Assembly: GCF_965638725.1 (NCBI RefSeq)
Contig: NC_134982.1
Span: 83,032,155 to 83,096,154, forward strand
Source: Aptenodytes patagonicus
Lineage: Eukaryota > Chordata > Aves > Sphenisciformes > Spheniscidae
Direction: 5' to 3'
Length of the DNA stretch: 64,000 nt
Within the stretch, counting starts at the first letter, position 1. Each line of letters begins with the position of its first letter. Positions 1 to 27,900 of the stretch are shown here, in pieces. A program made the position numbers and the translations under genes. The notes below the pieces were generated by a model. That model did not search any database, was not told the origin of the DNA, and saw nothing but the letters and a program-made list of their open reading frames with translations.

Positions 1-14575
<14,575 letters not shown>

Positions 14576-15629
14576 GAGCTAAATGGTGAATGGGGATTTC
14601 CACCATTTCAGCCAAAGTCATAACTTTCTGTGCCTTTTCTATCACTTATAGGAGTATTATCAAATTGTTTTGAAACTATGGACTGCGGTATTCACAATGC
14701 ATCTTGCAAAAATATGGTGTTTATCAGAAAATTTAAAAAAAAAAAAAAGGAGAAGTGCTTATGGGGATAAAAGGAAACCATTTCCAGCCTATAAAGATTG
14801 TTAGTTTTCTATATGCCATCGGTGTGGACCATTTTATGATATATACCAGCCTTCTGCAATATTTAAACAGCTCAATTTTAGCACCAATGAAAATGTAAAT
14901 AAGATGATTTTAGTGTTGTTTAATTGTGTGTTGTTTTTAAAATCCTGTATATAAAATGAAAAGTCACACTAATTTCAGGCATATTTATGGTTAGAATGGC
15001 CTCAGAGGTCTTCAGTCATTTATGACGTTGTTTTTATGTTGTTTACCTAGGCTGGAAATGGTTGAAATAACTTCACTGACTGAAATTTGCTATTATCAGG
15101 TGAAGATAAACACACAAGTTACATGAGGTTTTGTTTTTTTTTTTAATGGGAACTGTGCCAATTCCCATCCAAGGTACAGTTTGTGTCCATGTGATGCAAA
15201 GTTTAGACAGAGCACATAAAAGTGGCATGAAGCATGAACTAGGGACTGCAATATGGAACTTTTTTTCTGCTCTCCATTCCAGCTTCACCATTCATGAGAA
15301 AGGACTGCATGGAGAAGTTGTGTATGACAAGGAGGGCCTGTAAAAATCCAAGTGCTAATACATTAACTTTATCAACCAGGGCCACTTTTTTGGAAAGAAA
15401 GAAAAAGAAAAAAAAAAAAAAAATTACTTTCACAACATTAACCACAAGGTCTATATTACAGGTCTCTGCATTCTAAAATGGAGATAGACCTGGTGTTTGG
15501 GGGATTTTTTTTGTAAAAAACAAACAAAAATCAAAAAAGTAAATAATTTTGTATATATAACCATTTTTTAATCTTTTTATAAAGTAATGAATGTTTGTGT
15601 ATGAATGCTGCAGCTGTGAAGCGTACATA

Positions 15630-15635
15630 AATAAA
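15630..15635 (+). terminator. Candidate proximal VCAN poly(A) signal
   Basis: This is an AATAAA hexamer in ACATAAATAAATGAAG, 1.06 kb after the VCAN stop. It is a canonical hexamer, but its use is unproven. Confidence 0.4.
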
Positions 15636-16104
15636 TGAAGTAAGCCATACTGATTTAATTTATTGGATGTTATTTTACCCATGCAAAGAAGATTGAAAGA
15701 GCTCGCCAGTGCAGTATTAGCCCCTGAGCTCCACTTTTGGAACCATCTTTCAGTTCAACTGCTATTTCCCTGGAGAACAAAATTCCTGCTAAACAGGATC
15801 ATTTGTTTGCGGTTAGATGGGTGAGAACCGTGTGACTTACAGAAGAATCAGAATCTTGGCTTTCTAGAAAGAAGTGTGTGCACAAAGAGATTATAGGTTG
15901 TAGTTGGTGCCGTGTGTACGTAGGAGTTTTCTATTATGATTTCTTACCCTGGTCAGCTCGATGACTGACCTGGATGTGTACAGTAAGTGTAGAAGGTAAC
16001 GTTTGAAACGACCTCTCCACAGAAAGGACTGTTATTTCTGCAAAGTGCCTTGCACACCTTTGGGCACAGGACAAAAAAAACCCAAACAACAAAACAAAAG
16101 TGAA

Positions 16105-16110
16105 AATAAA
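16105..16110 (+). terminator. Candidate middle VCAN poly(A) signal
   Basis: This is an AATAAA hexamer in TGAAAATAAAGAACAG, about 1.5 kb after the VCAN stop, downstream of an A-rich tract. It is canonical but unproven. Confidence 0.3.
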
Positions 16111-17103
16111 GAACAGTAAGTTCCCTATAACATACCTTTTAAAATAACATTACAAATACAAACACAGACGGGAGGTTTACGCCTTTGTGTTAGTGTGGGG
16201 ATATGATGCAAAAAGTTGAAAGGGAAAGGAAAAGAATTGAAACCCAGCCAACATGTAAGAGTTTGTACTAGGCAGAGCTGCCCATGGAGTGACCTTGCCA
16301 TAGCTCATTGGGAACAGTAATTACGGTTCCAGAGAACATCTCTTAAGAAATTGCAGCGACTGCTCCATCGAGCGTACCCAATCTTTGTGTGTCCAACGTG
16401 GCAGTGCGTCACTGTGTTGGCCGGTTCATTCCCCACCCCTCGCCCCCAAACAATGCACATAATACTTTTCTCTATTTATATTATTATCTTGTATAGTGTA
16501 TAATGTGAATGTCTGGTTTTTTGTGAATGAAAGTCTAAAATCTTTGTAACTTTTATATCTGCTTCTGTTTCACCAAAGAAACAAGGTTTTGCTATACTGT
16601 GACTTGTCTTGTTATTGCATGTCTTCCTGTTTAAATCTATGCAATGTGATTTTTTTCATATGAATACAATTAGACTGTCAGGTACTTCACAATTATCATG
16701 GGCTTAATCAAGTGCCCACTGGAGTCAGAGAGTCAGCTGGCTGAACTTTAGTAGGTGCTGGATTTGACTTTATATGAGCAGCTCTAGGGGATATTTTAAG
16801 ATATACATTGTATGTTTTGAAGTCGATTATTGCTTGTATAAGTCAAGGCTCTGTTCATAAATATACAGTATTCTACACATCACTTCCTTGTACCAGAAAC
16901 ATACAGAACAGAAAATATATTTTAACACTTTGCAAACTTTCTCACCATATGTATAAAAAACCCTGCATAGATTTGTTGTTTTCTTGTCTACTTGTTGGAT
17001 TTAAACAATGTTGTAAGGCATTCAGATAACATTGTGATTGTAGTTTTAAATAGGTTAGATACAGTGCTTATATTGATTTTTTTCACCTCCTTCTATTACG
17101 CAT

Positions 17104-17109
17104 AATAAA
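17104..17109 (+). terminator. Candidate distal VCAN poly(A) signal
   Basis: This AATAAA lies in CGCATAATAAAATAGG, with an A-rich run starting about 25 bases later. The AT-rich, UTR-like character of the sequence continues to this point, so I take it as the most likely distal end of VCAN. Confidence 0.45.
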
Positions 17110-20100
17110 ATAGGACTGACAACATTCCTTATTAAAAAAAAAAAAACAAAACCAAAAAAAACCTGTTACCCATGCTTGTTTATTTAGACAGAGAATGGAA
17201 TGTTATTCAGCTCTGGAGACTTTTTCTAATACTGATCTAACTCCCAAATATTCCAATAACAACCCCCCGCAAAATGCACCCACTCATATCACAAAGTTAG
17301 GTCTGCTGTGAAGCCAGGGCGTGTGCCGTGATTCCTTTACGTGGAGCATCTCTGAAGTCCAGTATGTGGAAGTGTGTTGGGATTGGAGTAGAGGGATAGA
17401 AGAAAAAACTACAGATTTAAATACAGATTTTCTGAGTCTTTCTTAGCTCTGCTTTCCTGCCTTTCAAGTTAAACCAGAATTCTTTTTAACTTATTTTTCA
17501 ACGTTACCCTGTATCTGCTGCAGAGATAGAAGTGTCCACTCTAAATTGTGTTTTACAAGTACAGGAAAGACAAATATCAGAGTAGTATTCCTGTAGTAAT
17601 CTTCCCCTGTTGCATAAGTATTAAACTTTTTGTCTCTACTAACACACTGTCTGCCATTTAAAAGGATACAGAAACACCTGTAGACTAGGAGGTGGAAAGG
17701 TTAGGAGAGGATGGGGCATTGATGACTAAAGTCATTAGCTTACAGGAGCTCAGAGGTGCACTGCACAACTTGGGTTGCCAGCAGCACATGGAGTATCTGG
17801 TTCGACCAAGGCTCAGGCTGCAGGTTTGTGCACAGAGCTCAAAATGCCACATGAGAGCAATTGCATTTTCTGTGCCCATGAAAATCGCTGCAGAGTAGCT
17901 ATTATTGTTCTGAACATCTTCCTGTCCCTTCAGATATTGACAGTATTTGACTTCCCAGCATGAACCTCAGACCACAGGGTTCACCTCCTGCAGAGGTTAA
18001 CACCACACAGGATAGAAATAAGCCAGGCCATCTATTTTGGTTGAGCTTCTCAAATAGCAAGAGAAGGCGCTGGTTAGTGGAAAGATTGCTGTATTCCAGC
18101 TACGCCCTAAAAGATGCACAACTTCTTGAAGCTAGGGAGGAAGAGACAGCTCCCTGATGGCAGATCTCCTTGAGGGACACTGGTTTCTATGGGATCTTTT
18201 GCCTGAGATGTCACTGCAAGTAGCGACTCATCAGAGACTAGGGTTGGACGAACCATGTAGGAGAAAACACAAGTCCCTGGAAGTGCAACAGGTGGGCCAG
18301 CAAGATACAAATGGGCTGGCAAGGGGCTGCTAGTGGAAAGGATAGTCTGCAAAGAGAGCTTTGCAGTCAGAAATTGCTTTGCCAGGGCAATGGCTGGAGG
18401 AACATTGTCTGAGGTTCAACCTATGGGTATGCTTAAGGCCTATGTCTGTAATACTTTTTTAAGTGAAAAGTCTTCATTTCTGTAGGCAACATCTTTGCTC
18501 TGAGCATATGCAGAAGCCAGCACACGCAAGCAGAGGCATTCCCTTGGCGATGGGAGGCTGAAACTGCAACAGCTGGTGCAAGTTTGAGCTGTAAAAATCT
18601 CAGCAGCACAGCAGCCTGGGGTGATTGAGGAGGAAGTAGAGCAAGAGGAGCAGCAGCAGCCGCAGCCACCAATGTAAATGCTGTTAACTAACTTCTGAAA
18701 AACCTGGATCCTGCTAAGAGCATGACTGGTGGATGTAATTAAATCCTCAGTGAAGCTCTGCGCCTCCAGTAAGTTTGGGTTTTGTTTTTTTTTCCTTTTT
18801 TCCCACATTGCAAATGCTGACTTTTTGCATTTGGAAGAGCTGTTTTTGTCTGCTAAGAAGTCTTGCTGCTGTTGTGTCTCAAAAAAACCCCCAGACAGTT
18901 TCTTCTCAGCATGAGCAGGGCTGCTGAAGGAGCAGTGGCTGCAAAGATGCCTCCTAGGGTTTTTAGGCAGATCTGTGAACTTCAATGGCGTTTGTAGGCA
19001 GAGGGGTATGAATTGCTCCTGGTGTGAACCAGAGCTATTTCTTACTCCAGATAGTAGGGAAAAAGGGTGGTCGTGTTCTTTGCACAATTAAAAGGCTTGC
19101 AATATGCCCTCCTGTCCCCCAGAGGTAGAAGATGACTCAAGCTGTCTGTAGACTTCAGCTGTCCAGGTAGAAAATTGCTCCTTCACCAGGAAATATTTAA
19201 GGTGTTGCATACCAACAGCGACTGGAAAAATCTCTGGCTTCAGTGCAACTGTGTTAATGCACAAAGGCAAATGAATTCTTTTTCAGAGAAAACATGCAGC
19301 TTGTATTATTGATTGTAAGCAGTAATGTGCATAGGACTCTACGAGCGCACTGTTTTTCCTGGCAAACGATGAAAGGGATACAAACGATGTTTGGACAAAG
19401 CACAGACAAAAGCTGCAAAGTTGTTAGCATGGTGAAGCCAAGAAGTATAGTCATTGTAAGGATGAAATATCGTCCAGAAAAAGGTGTATCATTTGAACGC
19501 TCCAGCAGTAGACCTGGAAGGAAACTTAAGAGCCTGTAAAGTGCAATTTGATGGCAAATTTTGTTTTTCACAGCAAATAAATATTTTCAAGTGGGGAAGC
19601 CATCAGCTGTCATTGCTATAGAGGCTAAGTTACTGTGTAAATGCAGATAAAAAAGAGAAATGGGACCTTGAGGTGTATTAGTGAGGTATTTATTGCAAGG
19701 GTGGGAATGGGTTCATGATACTACCAAAATGCCTCCAGATTTCCAGCTGCCAATAGCCCGGAGAAATGAATTCAAGCTGGAAATGGTCCAGCAGCCTGCT
19801 TCTGGGATGGTCAGAAGAATGGAGAAGCTAAAAGGAAGGCAAACACTAATGGTGGTCCTGCACAGATGCAGCAGTCTTAAGGAGCAATTACATGGCTTCT
19901 GGTTTTAATCTCTAGAAGCTGCATCGTGTAGTGGTGAGAAGTCCCGTGACAGTAAAAGTCCTTCTTACTTTAAGATAGGAGGTAATCAGTTTAGGAAAGG
20001 GAATAAATGGTGTGGTTGTCTTCGGTAGCAGAAGAATGGCAGGAATTTTAGTCCTGTGTTTCTTACACTACAGCGTTCGGGGTAATAATTACACATAATG

Positions 20101-20239
20101 TTCTTACATGGTAGGGAAAAAGGGAACGCAGAGCCTTGGCAGAGGTAATTCACAAAGATCTGCATCAGACCCAGGCAATGAATCTGTATTTAGTAAAGGT
20201 ACTGTTCCTTCACAGGTTTAAAACAAAAAAAAACCCCAA

Positions 20240-20251
20240 CCCCCCCCCCCC
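20240..20251. repeat. Poly(C) run, C12
   Basis: This is an uninterrupted C12 run on the + strand, immediately after a CCCCAA segment. Confidence 0.95.
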
Positions 20252-20407
20252 AAAACACCCTAACTTTTCTAAGCAGGTGATGGAAGTTTTGATTCCAAAG
20301 GCAGCAGGATCCCAGGCTGCTCTCTTCAGGGCTAAAACAAACCTTGGGCTTACCCATGTACCACATCTTTGTCAATATATATATATTTTTAATAAGCTTA
20401 GGAAAGC

Positions 20408-20425
20408 GGGGGGGGGGGGGGGGGG
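20408..20425. repeat. Poly(G) run, G18
   Basis: This is an uninterrupted G18 run on the + strand, 156 bases after a C12 run. Runs this long are slippage-prone and can form quadruplex structures. The exact length in the assembly may be unreliable. Confidence 0.9.
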
Positions 20426-21443
20426 AAGCAGCAGATGTTGCTGACGGTGCTATTTGCTTGCTGAATGAAGGATCCCTTTGACTGTGAAAGCCATACCTGT
20501 TCTTCCACTGCAGCTTGCTCATCTTAAACCATGGCAGCTTCTAGATATGCTCAAATCCTGACTGGGGACAGTGTATGGCAGGGTAACTGGGCCGGTGACC
20601 GCTCCCAGTTCACTTTCCATCTCGACCTCTCGGTGAGGGAGGAGGCAGCCCCCAGCTTCACGTGGCTGCAGAGGTGATGCCGTACCTCCTTTGCCTGCAG
20701 CGTGAGGCGGCTGAGAGGTTCAACTGCCAGGCTGGAGCTAATGCCCCGTGTCTCCCAAAAGGGCATTTCAACGGGAGCGTGTGCTCTGTTAACAAAATCC
20801 GTGGACTTTGGTGTATTTCGAACCATGCTGTGGCCAGGCTGGTACTTGCAGCTTGAGAATGGCTGATGGTACAGGGCTCAAATGTCAGCTATTCCCCTTT
20901 GCTTTTGGGGAAAATAAAGATGCTTTCCTCTCAGTAGGCTGAACAGGTCACGCTGATTTTTCTCATGCTTTCAGGCTATAAAGAGAATCCTAAACCCAGT
21001 ACAGAGTCATTGATCATGGTACCAAATCAATTACACCCCACTGAGTCTTGCAGAAACCATCTCCATTAGGTATCTCCGTAAGAGGATCTGCAGTGTGTTG
21101 GAGCAAAGGTCTGTCTGGTTGCACTGTGCCATCACTGACAGAGACCAGTGGAAGATGCTGTAAGGAAAAAGACATGATTGGAAAAAGTGATGTTTTGATC
21201 CCTTCTCCCCTGTGTCCTTCCCATGCCAGCAGCCTGGCTCCCTCCCCATGGGCGTGCTTTCCAGACTGACATTTTCAAAGGCAGAATAAGAAGGACGAAA
21301 ATCATCAGAAAATAATACTGTTATAAAAGGGAATTGTGATGTCAGAGATAAAAATGCAGGAAGAATGGTGGGAGGAAAAGTACGTGGGTATTGATTTGAA
21401 AATGGAAAATCAATCCATGTTAACTTTGTATTAGGGAGGAATT

Positions 21444-21471
21444 TGAATTTATACCAATGAATTTATACCAA
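21444..21471. repeat. 14-bp perfect tandem duplication
   Basis: The unit TGAATTTATACCAA occurs twice head-to-tail (21444-21457 and 21458-21471) with no mismatch. Confidence 0.95.
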
Positions 21472-24400
21472 CCAGACAGTGATATCCCCAGTAAGGGCAC
21501 ATCAGTATAATAGCTACATATAATATAAAACATATGCTATTGTAGTTTTTGATAAACTGGCCTAAATGTGTGTGCTCTTTGTTTGGTAGTAGTTCTTGTT
21601 TGCACTCTATGGTTACAGGTGTTTTTTTTTAAAAAGATACTTCAGTCCTTCGGGACTTTAAGACAGACCTTTTAGCCTGTGTTTGCACATGTGGGCTACA
21701 CTTTCAGTCACTCGCCAGTCCTTGAAAATTGTTAGAAACAGCTGTTTGTACTTGTAAAGCCAAACATTTGAGTTTAAAATGACAGGCAATGTGGACACAG
21801 AGATTTTTTGACGTTGCCTGAAGTGACATTAACATACTGCTGAAGTGAAATGACTTCTAAAGATAAGAGAAGAGCTTAGGACATAGAGCATCACTTACTG
21901 TCACTCTTGAGTGGAAAATTCTTCCTTGAAGAAGAGATTCCAAATGTGAAAGTTAAGGAAAAACTTGGGGTTTAGTCTACAAAAGTCTTTTGAGCTTTAC
22001 AGTATACTGGATACTAGCTAACACGGAATTACAGAGAGAAGTGAGTTTACCTTTACCTTTTAGGACATAGTTGTATGGTTGTTTGTAGTGAATCTTCATT
22101 TTTCAGGGGTAAAAAATGAGATATGTGTATTTTGATTGACTCAATATAGTGAGTCCAAGGCATCATTAGAGCATGAGGGCTAACCTTAGAGGAAAAAAAT
22201 ATTAGCCAAAGGAGAGATGAATAAAATTACAGAAATCCAACCCTTTTTCTCTTGCGCTGCCCCAGCTGACTCCAAGCACAACTTTGATCTTAAAAAGGCC
22301 ATGGGGATTGCTCCGGGCTGCTGAGGATGGCTCTGGGGCTGCTGTGTTTGCAGCTGTTGAGCAGCTGAGGTGTGCTCCAAGCCCCTGGAGCAGCAGGAGG
22401 GCAGTGCCAGCTTGGGATAGCAGGGGAGTGTCGTAAGAGGGAGAAAGCAGGATAACGGAGGCTGGTGTCACTGAGCCAGTGCAGGAGCAAACCGCCTGCC
22501 TGGACGAGCCCCATCCCATGGAGAAAAGTCTGGGGAGCCCAAGAGAGCTGTCACCTTGTGCTGGCAGGCATCAGACCTCGAACCTTCCCTGATGTGATGT
22601 GACTTGTGGTTTTGGCTGTATGAAGGAGCTGGGACATTCCCATCAGGCTAACACAATTCTAAAATGGCCAAGGTAATGCATTTGTAACCACTGTTAAATT
22701 TGCGGCAAATGATAATACACATGGTCCAACAAATCGTCAGGCTACTAGGACAGTTTCAGTTCATTTCTTGGGGAAAAAGACTCCTTTCTGTTAAATCATT
22801 GTGGCTTTTCAAAAGTGTGTGCAGATCAAAACTATCGTCCCTATATGTAGCAAAGTCAGCTACTCTGCTGCATTCATGGCTTGTCATTCCCTCGAGGTTC
22901 TGTCTCCTCCAAAGCATCCTCTGCTGTTGCTAAGCTTCACTTTACTTCTATGAAGTTCACAGATCTTGCTCTTCCTGTGCAAAGAAATAATATTGCACTT
23001 TCAAAATAATTCTCTCAACCTCTATAGTAATAATCTACCAAAGTTAACACACTGTTTTATTTTCCTTTGTTTATCTTACTTTCTTACAAGAGTCCAGTGT
23101 TGTCTGTACCTGGAAATCCAGGACTGCCTCTTGATGTCTTCTGTGACCTCCTCATGGCAGAGACACCTCTTTGGATCTTGGCCCATATATATTCTGTGTG
23201 ATATCCAGAGTGTAAATGCCTCTGGCTGATCTCACATCCTGTAAATAACCGTTTTTGGATGTAAATTTTCAACTTGTGCTCCACAGATGGTGAGCAAAGA
23301 TCGCAAAAAGGAAACAAGTAAATTCTGTGTAGTACAAAACACTCTTCCTTTCTTATCTCTGCCATATCACTATTTATATAACAAATAGTCTTAGCATTTA
23401 ACTGCTCCAATGTCCGTCCTTTTTATAATAGAATTTTTTGAGACCTGTGTGTCTTCAGATATGACAATGGTAATATCCTCCCCTGACCCTCCATAGTCGA
23501 GCATTTAAAAAAAAAAAAAAGTTTTCAACATACATCAACAATTCATTAATTAATGCTCTCCAGCTTTCATAAATTAATAAATGCTGGCGGATTTTTTTTG
23601 AAATTATGTATTGCCTATCATAGCAAGTGTCGCTCCTGGAGTATGGAGAAAGTGCAAATATTTAGTAGCCTTAATCTCACTTTATTAGAGTGTGAATCTG
23701 TGTGAAATAGTTACCTCACATGTTTTAAGGACAGATTCAGTCAAGAGTAAATGGGATGTTACATTCTCAAAACTGGAGTAATCAAGTTCACCTTTCATCA
23801 GTGTTGCCTTACTCCAACCACAGACTCTTCAGACAGAAGTTGTACCATGACCACTTTTGTGATACAAGGTGTAGGTAATGGTTAACTGAAAAATTTAGCA
23901 GCTATTTCCCCGTATTTCATGTGTTCACCTAACCATTTCTGTGTTTCTGTGCAAGCTGAGTGCAGGAGAACTCAGCAAGGATTCCCAGAAAGAAGTGCGA
24001 AGGTACTAGATTGTTAGCAGAGTTGTCCAGTATTTGTTCTCAGATATCCTAAATCATCCATGATGTGAAGCTCAAGGATAACATAAAGGTACAGAGATGT
24101 GCCAAAGGACCTATGCAAAATCATTGCTGGAAGTATCATAGAAAGCAGGACAGAGGAGGAATCCTTTGCTGTGATTTACCGTAATCTGGTTTTGTGGAGG
24201 TAAATAAACCCATCTGAAAGTTGGGCCAGAATGTGTATGAATAAACTGGGATTTAATTGTACAGCTGAGGGGAAAAAGGGATCTTCCCAAATCAAGTGAC
24301 CAATACCCACATGAATTTGGATCTGAAATATCCAGTTTCTTAACAACTCTTATTTGTTTTATGGCAAGTATGGTTCGAGTCTGACCTACCTGCACAGCTT

Positions 24401-24941
24401 GCTGGATGGGTACTTCTAGTTAGCGAAAGATTTGGGGTCACTTTTGGGAGCTATTCCTATGCTTATTAGTCTTGGAGCACAATATAACCAATGCAAACCT
24501 CTACATCTCTATTCCGCCCAACCCAGTATTGACATTTTGTGGTGAGGGCAACTAGAGGTGGCAGGAGGTTTACTACCCTTCATGGGGGCGGGGGCAGTGG
24601 CAAGTCGCATCTGCCAGGCAGAGAGGCAGCTTGCGCCCTTCCACGGGTACCAATGTGCTCCAAAACCAGCCCTGTCTGAAGTGAGATGCCGTATTTGCTT
24701 GGGATCTCTCACTCTGAAGTGAGCAGGGATAGTTGTACCCGCTGCTGAAAATGCCTTTTGGGACCCCTCACTTGCAGTCAGGAGGTTATGGGGCAAAATG
24801 TTTGCCCCCACCATGTAAATTAAGTAAGGACTGATTGTACAAGCTAACATGGTACGTGGAAATGCAAGCACAAGGAGGCATTTCATTCAGCCTTTCCTTA
24901 ACAATGGGGAAAGCATAAATTTTCGCACAAACACTACAAAA

Positions 24942-24963
24942 ATATATATATGTATATATATAT
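24942..24963. repeat. (AT)n dinucleotide block
   Basis: This is an ATAT run of about 22 bases, interrupted once by TG. Confidence 0.9.
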
Positions 24964-27900
24964 TGCATGCCTGGATAAGGAAGAAGAGCAAGAGACTAGA
25001 GTAAGATTATGAAAAAAATCGTTGTCTGGGGATAAGTTTTGGTGGATGTTAGTAAGTCTCCTTCCAAGATCAGCCTCTCCACATCCAAGAATGAGATAAG
25101 CTCCAAGAAGTATTGGACTACATGGTTTTTATTAAAGTTTATGACTTCTTCAACTTCACTCATGCACAAAAATTAAACCCATATAGTTATGCCCCAGGGC
25201 AAAACATCTCTGGATGAAATAGCCAGCAGGATGACAATAACAGAATGGAAATCTTTGCATTTTAAGGGACTGTATCTCTCTCTTTTTTACCCTTCCTGAA
25301 GCAGACACATAGCTGCCTAACTTCTGTGATACAGTCAGTCAGGACTTGGAGGTGAACAAACTTTATTTGCTTCCCTGTATTATTAATTTAAAAGTAAAAT
25401 TACTTACTTAGAATTCAAAAGTGGGGGGAAAAGGCTTAAAAAGTCAGGAAAAAAGAAAAGGGAAAAAGAGTCGGATATTTTTTCCCAAAATCTCAGGAGA
25501 AAAACGGCCTGAACAGAGGAGGTATTCGATACCATTAGGGAGAATTCATCACCTTAAAGATTGTTCTTGTTCATGATGGATTCCCTAGGGGCTCAGAGAC
25601 TTTTTTTACTGGGAACTAATCAAGGAGGGGTCAAATCTTCAGATGCCTTGCAAATCTACAGCATACGTTTTTGGTCAGTGAGAATTAATACTGCTGTTCA
25701 GCTATTCAAAGGATTGCTTTGGGTAGCTACAATGTCACTTTTATATCATCACCAGATTTATATAATCTGTTCTGACATGGACCAGAGTCAGGAAGGACAA
25801 AATACGATAGCTTAAAAAAATGAGTGTACTAATTGCTAATCATATCTACAGTGTACGAGCAATGCCAACAAGTCATATTTTTTTATAGCAGCATCCTGCT
25901 TCAAGATGCTGCATGGAAATACCTGCATCCAAGGATCATGAAGAAATGCACAAACATGAAGAGCTTGGTCTTACAAGATTTTAGCACCTCCTCATACTCG
26001 TTCTTCAAGATCTGGACCTGTGCAAACTAATTTTCAATACTAAATGGTTCAGTGCACCTGGGATTTGAGGCTTTGCTCCAATATTTATTAATGTAATAAG
26101 TATCTTATTGTGCAGTGTGATTAACATTATGCCCAGAGGCAATGTTTACCAATATAAAGCCAAAGACAACTAAATAAATAAATGGTGAAATGTTCATGTT
26201 TTATTTCATTGTGTGTTCAGGAGCAAGTTCAAAATGGCTGGGTTAAAGGGGGGAGCTGTAAAACATGACTGTCTGCAATATCAAACATTCAGACAGAAAA
26301 TGTATAATGAGGAAACTGTTTACCGTGAGCACAGTCAAATTTCAGTTTTTAGGGATTGTATTTTGTGGGAGCTATAAGTGCACCCCTGAAAGCAGAAGTG
26401 GAAGCTTGGCCAAGCCGGGTACTCTCTCAAATATTACACAAGGATGTAAAATTTGGTGTTACTGTCAATAAACCCCTGCCTTCCCAAAGTTCCTCCAGGG
26501 TGGCTGTGGGATGCTGGTGTCTGTGTTTGCGTGGGGGGGGGACAATGTATCCTCTGACTCTGCAGGCCACCGTCTGCTATTTGCACTTGGCTATAGTTTG
26601 GTATGTTAGAAGCTGACCATAGTGATGTCCCTTTTGTCTACCCGGGTCTCTCTCTGTTCACTTTGGCACTTGGCTTACTTCTACTTTGTAGAAGTGGCCT
26701 TGGAGGCTCCTGGTACCCATCCTTGCCTTTCAGCCACCGCTCTCAAAATCCCTTCCTCGCCTGGTTTCTGTGGGTCAGTCTTTCCCCAGCTCTCCTCCCA
26801 TGTTGCTAATCAGCCCTTTAATCTGTAACACAAGGAGCCTCCCCAGCTCCTGGACTCCACCTTATGGACTGCTTTGGGAAAGGGAGAGAGATCCTGCATC
26901 TCCTCTATGTCTGCAAATCCTTTCTGAATCTCCAATGCTTGGGTTTCTCAAGCCCCCCTCGTGGCCAAAATACCGGCGTAGACTTTAATTTTCTACCTGT
27001 TATAATATCATCCTTCTCCTGGGCCTCAGCATTGCATCATGCATTGCTGAAGTGTTCGTCGGACACCGGTGTTAGGACAGTTTTCTCAGCCTTGTGCTTT
27101 AACCTTGTCATGTTTTCTAAAACCCTTTTCTTGCTCTATTGATGCTCTTACCCTAATCAGATACAAGTGACTTGACTCCTGAAGCTCTCTGACCTCGCAT
27201 GTCCTGACCTCCTCCACAGCACTAAAAGATTGGTCTCTACCACCACGCACCCCACTGCACCAACAGGTTACACACTGCCCACATATTATGTCTGCAAGAA
27301 ACTTTTATTTCAGTCTTAACAAAACGGCAAAAGCTCCCCTTGCAAGCCAAGGAAATCTTCCGTTTCTTTCTTTTTTTTTTTTGGTAATACTTGCAAGAGC
27401 GTAACTGTTTTGAGTTGTGGTCGTTAATATCATCTACCAGGCTGAGCAACAGGAATGTGTGTTTTCTTACATTCATATTGAGATTTTTAGAGTTACAGTG
27501 CATGCATCTACCTTTTAGCTTCTACTTGAATTGCAAGGTGTTGTAGTTCAGTCCCTTCATCTTTTATGCCAGCCTCTTTTCTCCTATTTTAACACAAATG
27601 ATCGTACTGGTACCAATGTTTCTCCATCTACCAGTACAAAGTTGTAAAGTAAGACAGCCTTATATTTTTCTTCTTCAAGCTTAGTATTTTTAGCAAAAGA
27701 AAGTCTTGCTACTACCAAACATAAAAAAGTCCTTAGGTCTTCAGGCATTGTAAGATTTCTTAAGAAAATTAATTTCTAACTTTGGAAATGCTGGAATGCT
27801 ATTGATTAATTTTTTTTCAGGTTTTGCTTGGAAACTTCTAGGCTGAACGTTTTCACTTTTTAATGAAGTGTGCATAGTTGCATGATTGAGGACTTCAAGA

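Larger units (their letters stand above)
14576..17130 (+). other. VCAN: VCAN 3'UTR (end inferred)
   Basis: This AT-rich stretch follows the VCAN stop without any splice or gene signal. AATAAA hexamers at 15630-15635, 16105-16110 and 17104-17109 would give 3'UTRs of about 1.1, 1.5 and 2.5 kb. The last is followed by an A-rich genomic run from about 17133. UTATTTAT-like AU-rich motifs occur near 16470. Internal A runs (about 14734-14748 and 15408-15423) could mislead oligo-dT-primed cDNA. The stop-proximal part is certain to be UTR; which end is used is inference. Confidence 0.65.

Noticed and set aside
17131..17163. A-rich run after the distal VCAN poly(A) signal, considered as a retrocopy tail
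   Set aside because: It directly follows the native 3'UTR with no target duplication or second gene copy, so it is simple A-rich genomic sequence.
24370..24385. GGTTCGAGTCT, similar to a tRNA B box
   Set aside because: There is no A box, no cloverleaf and no acceptor stem around it.
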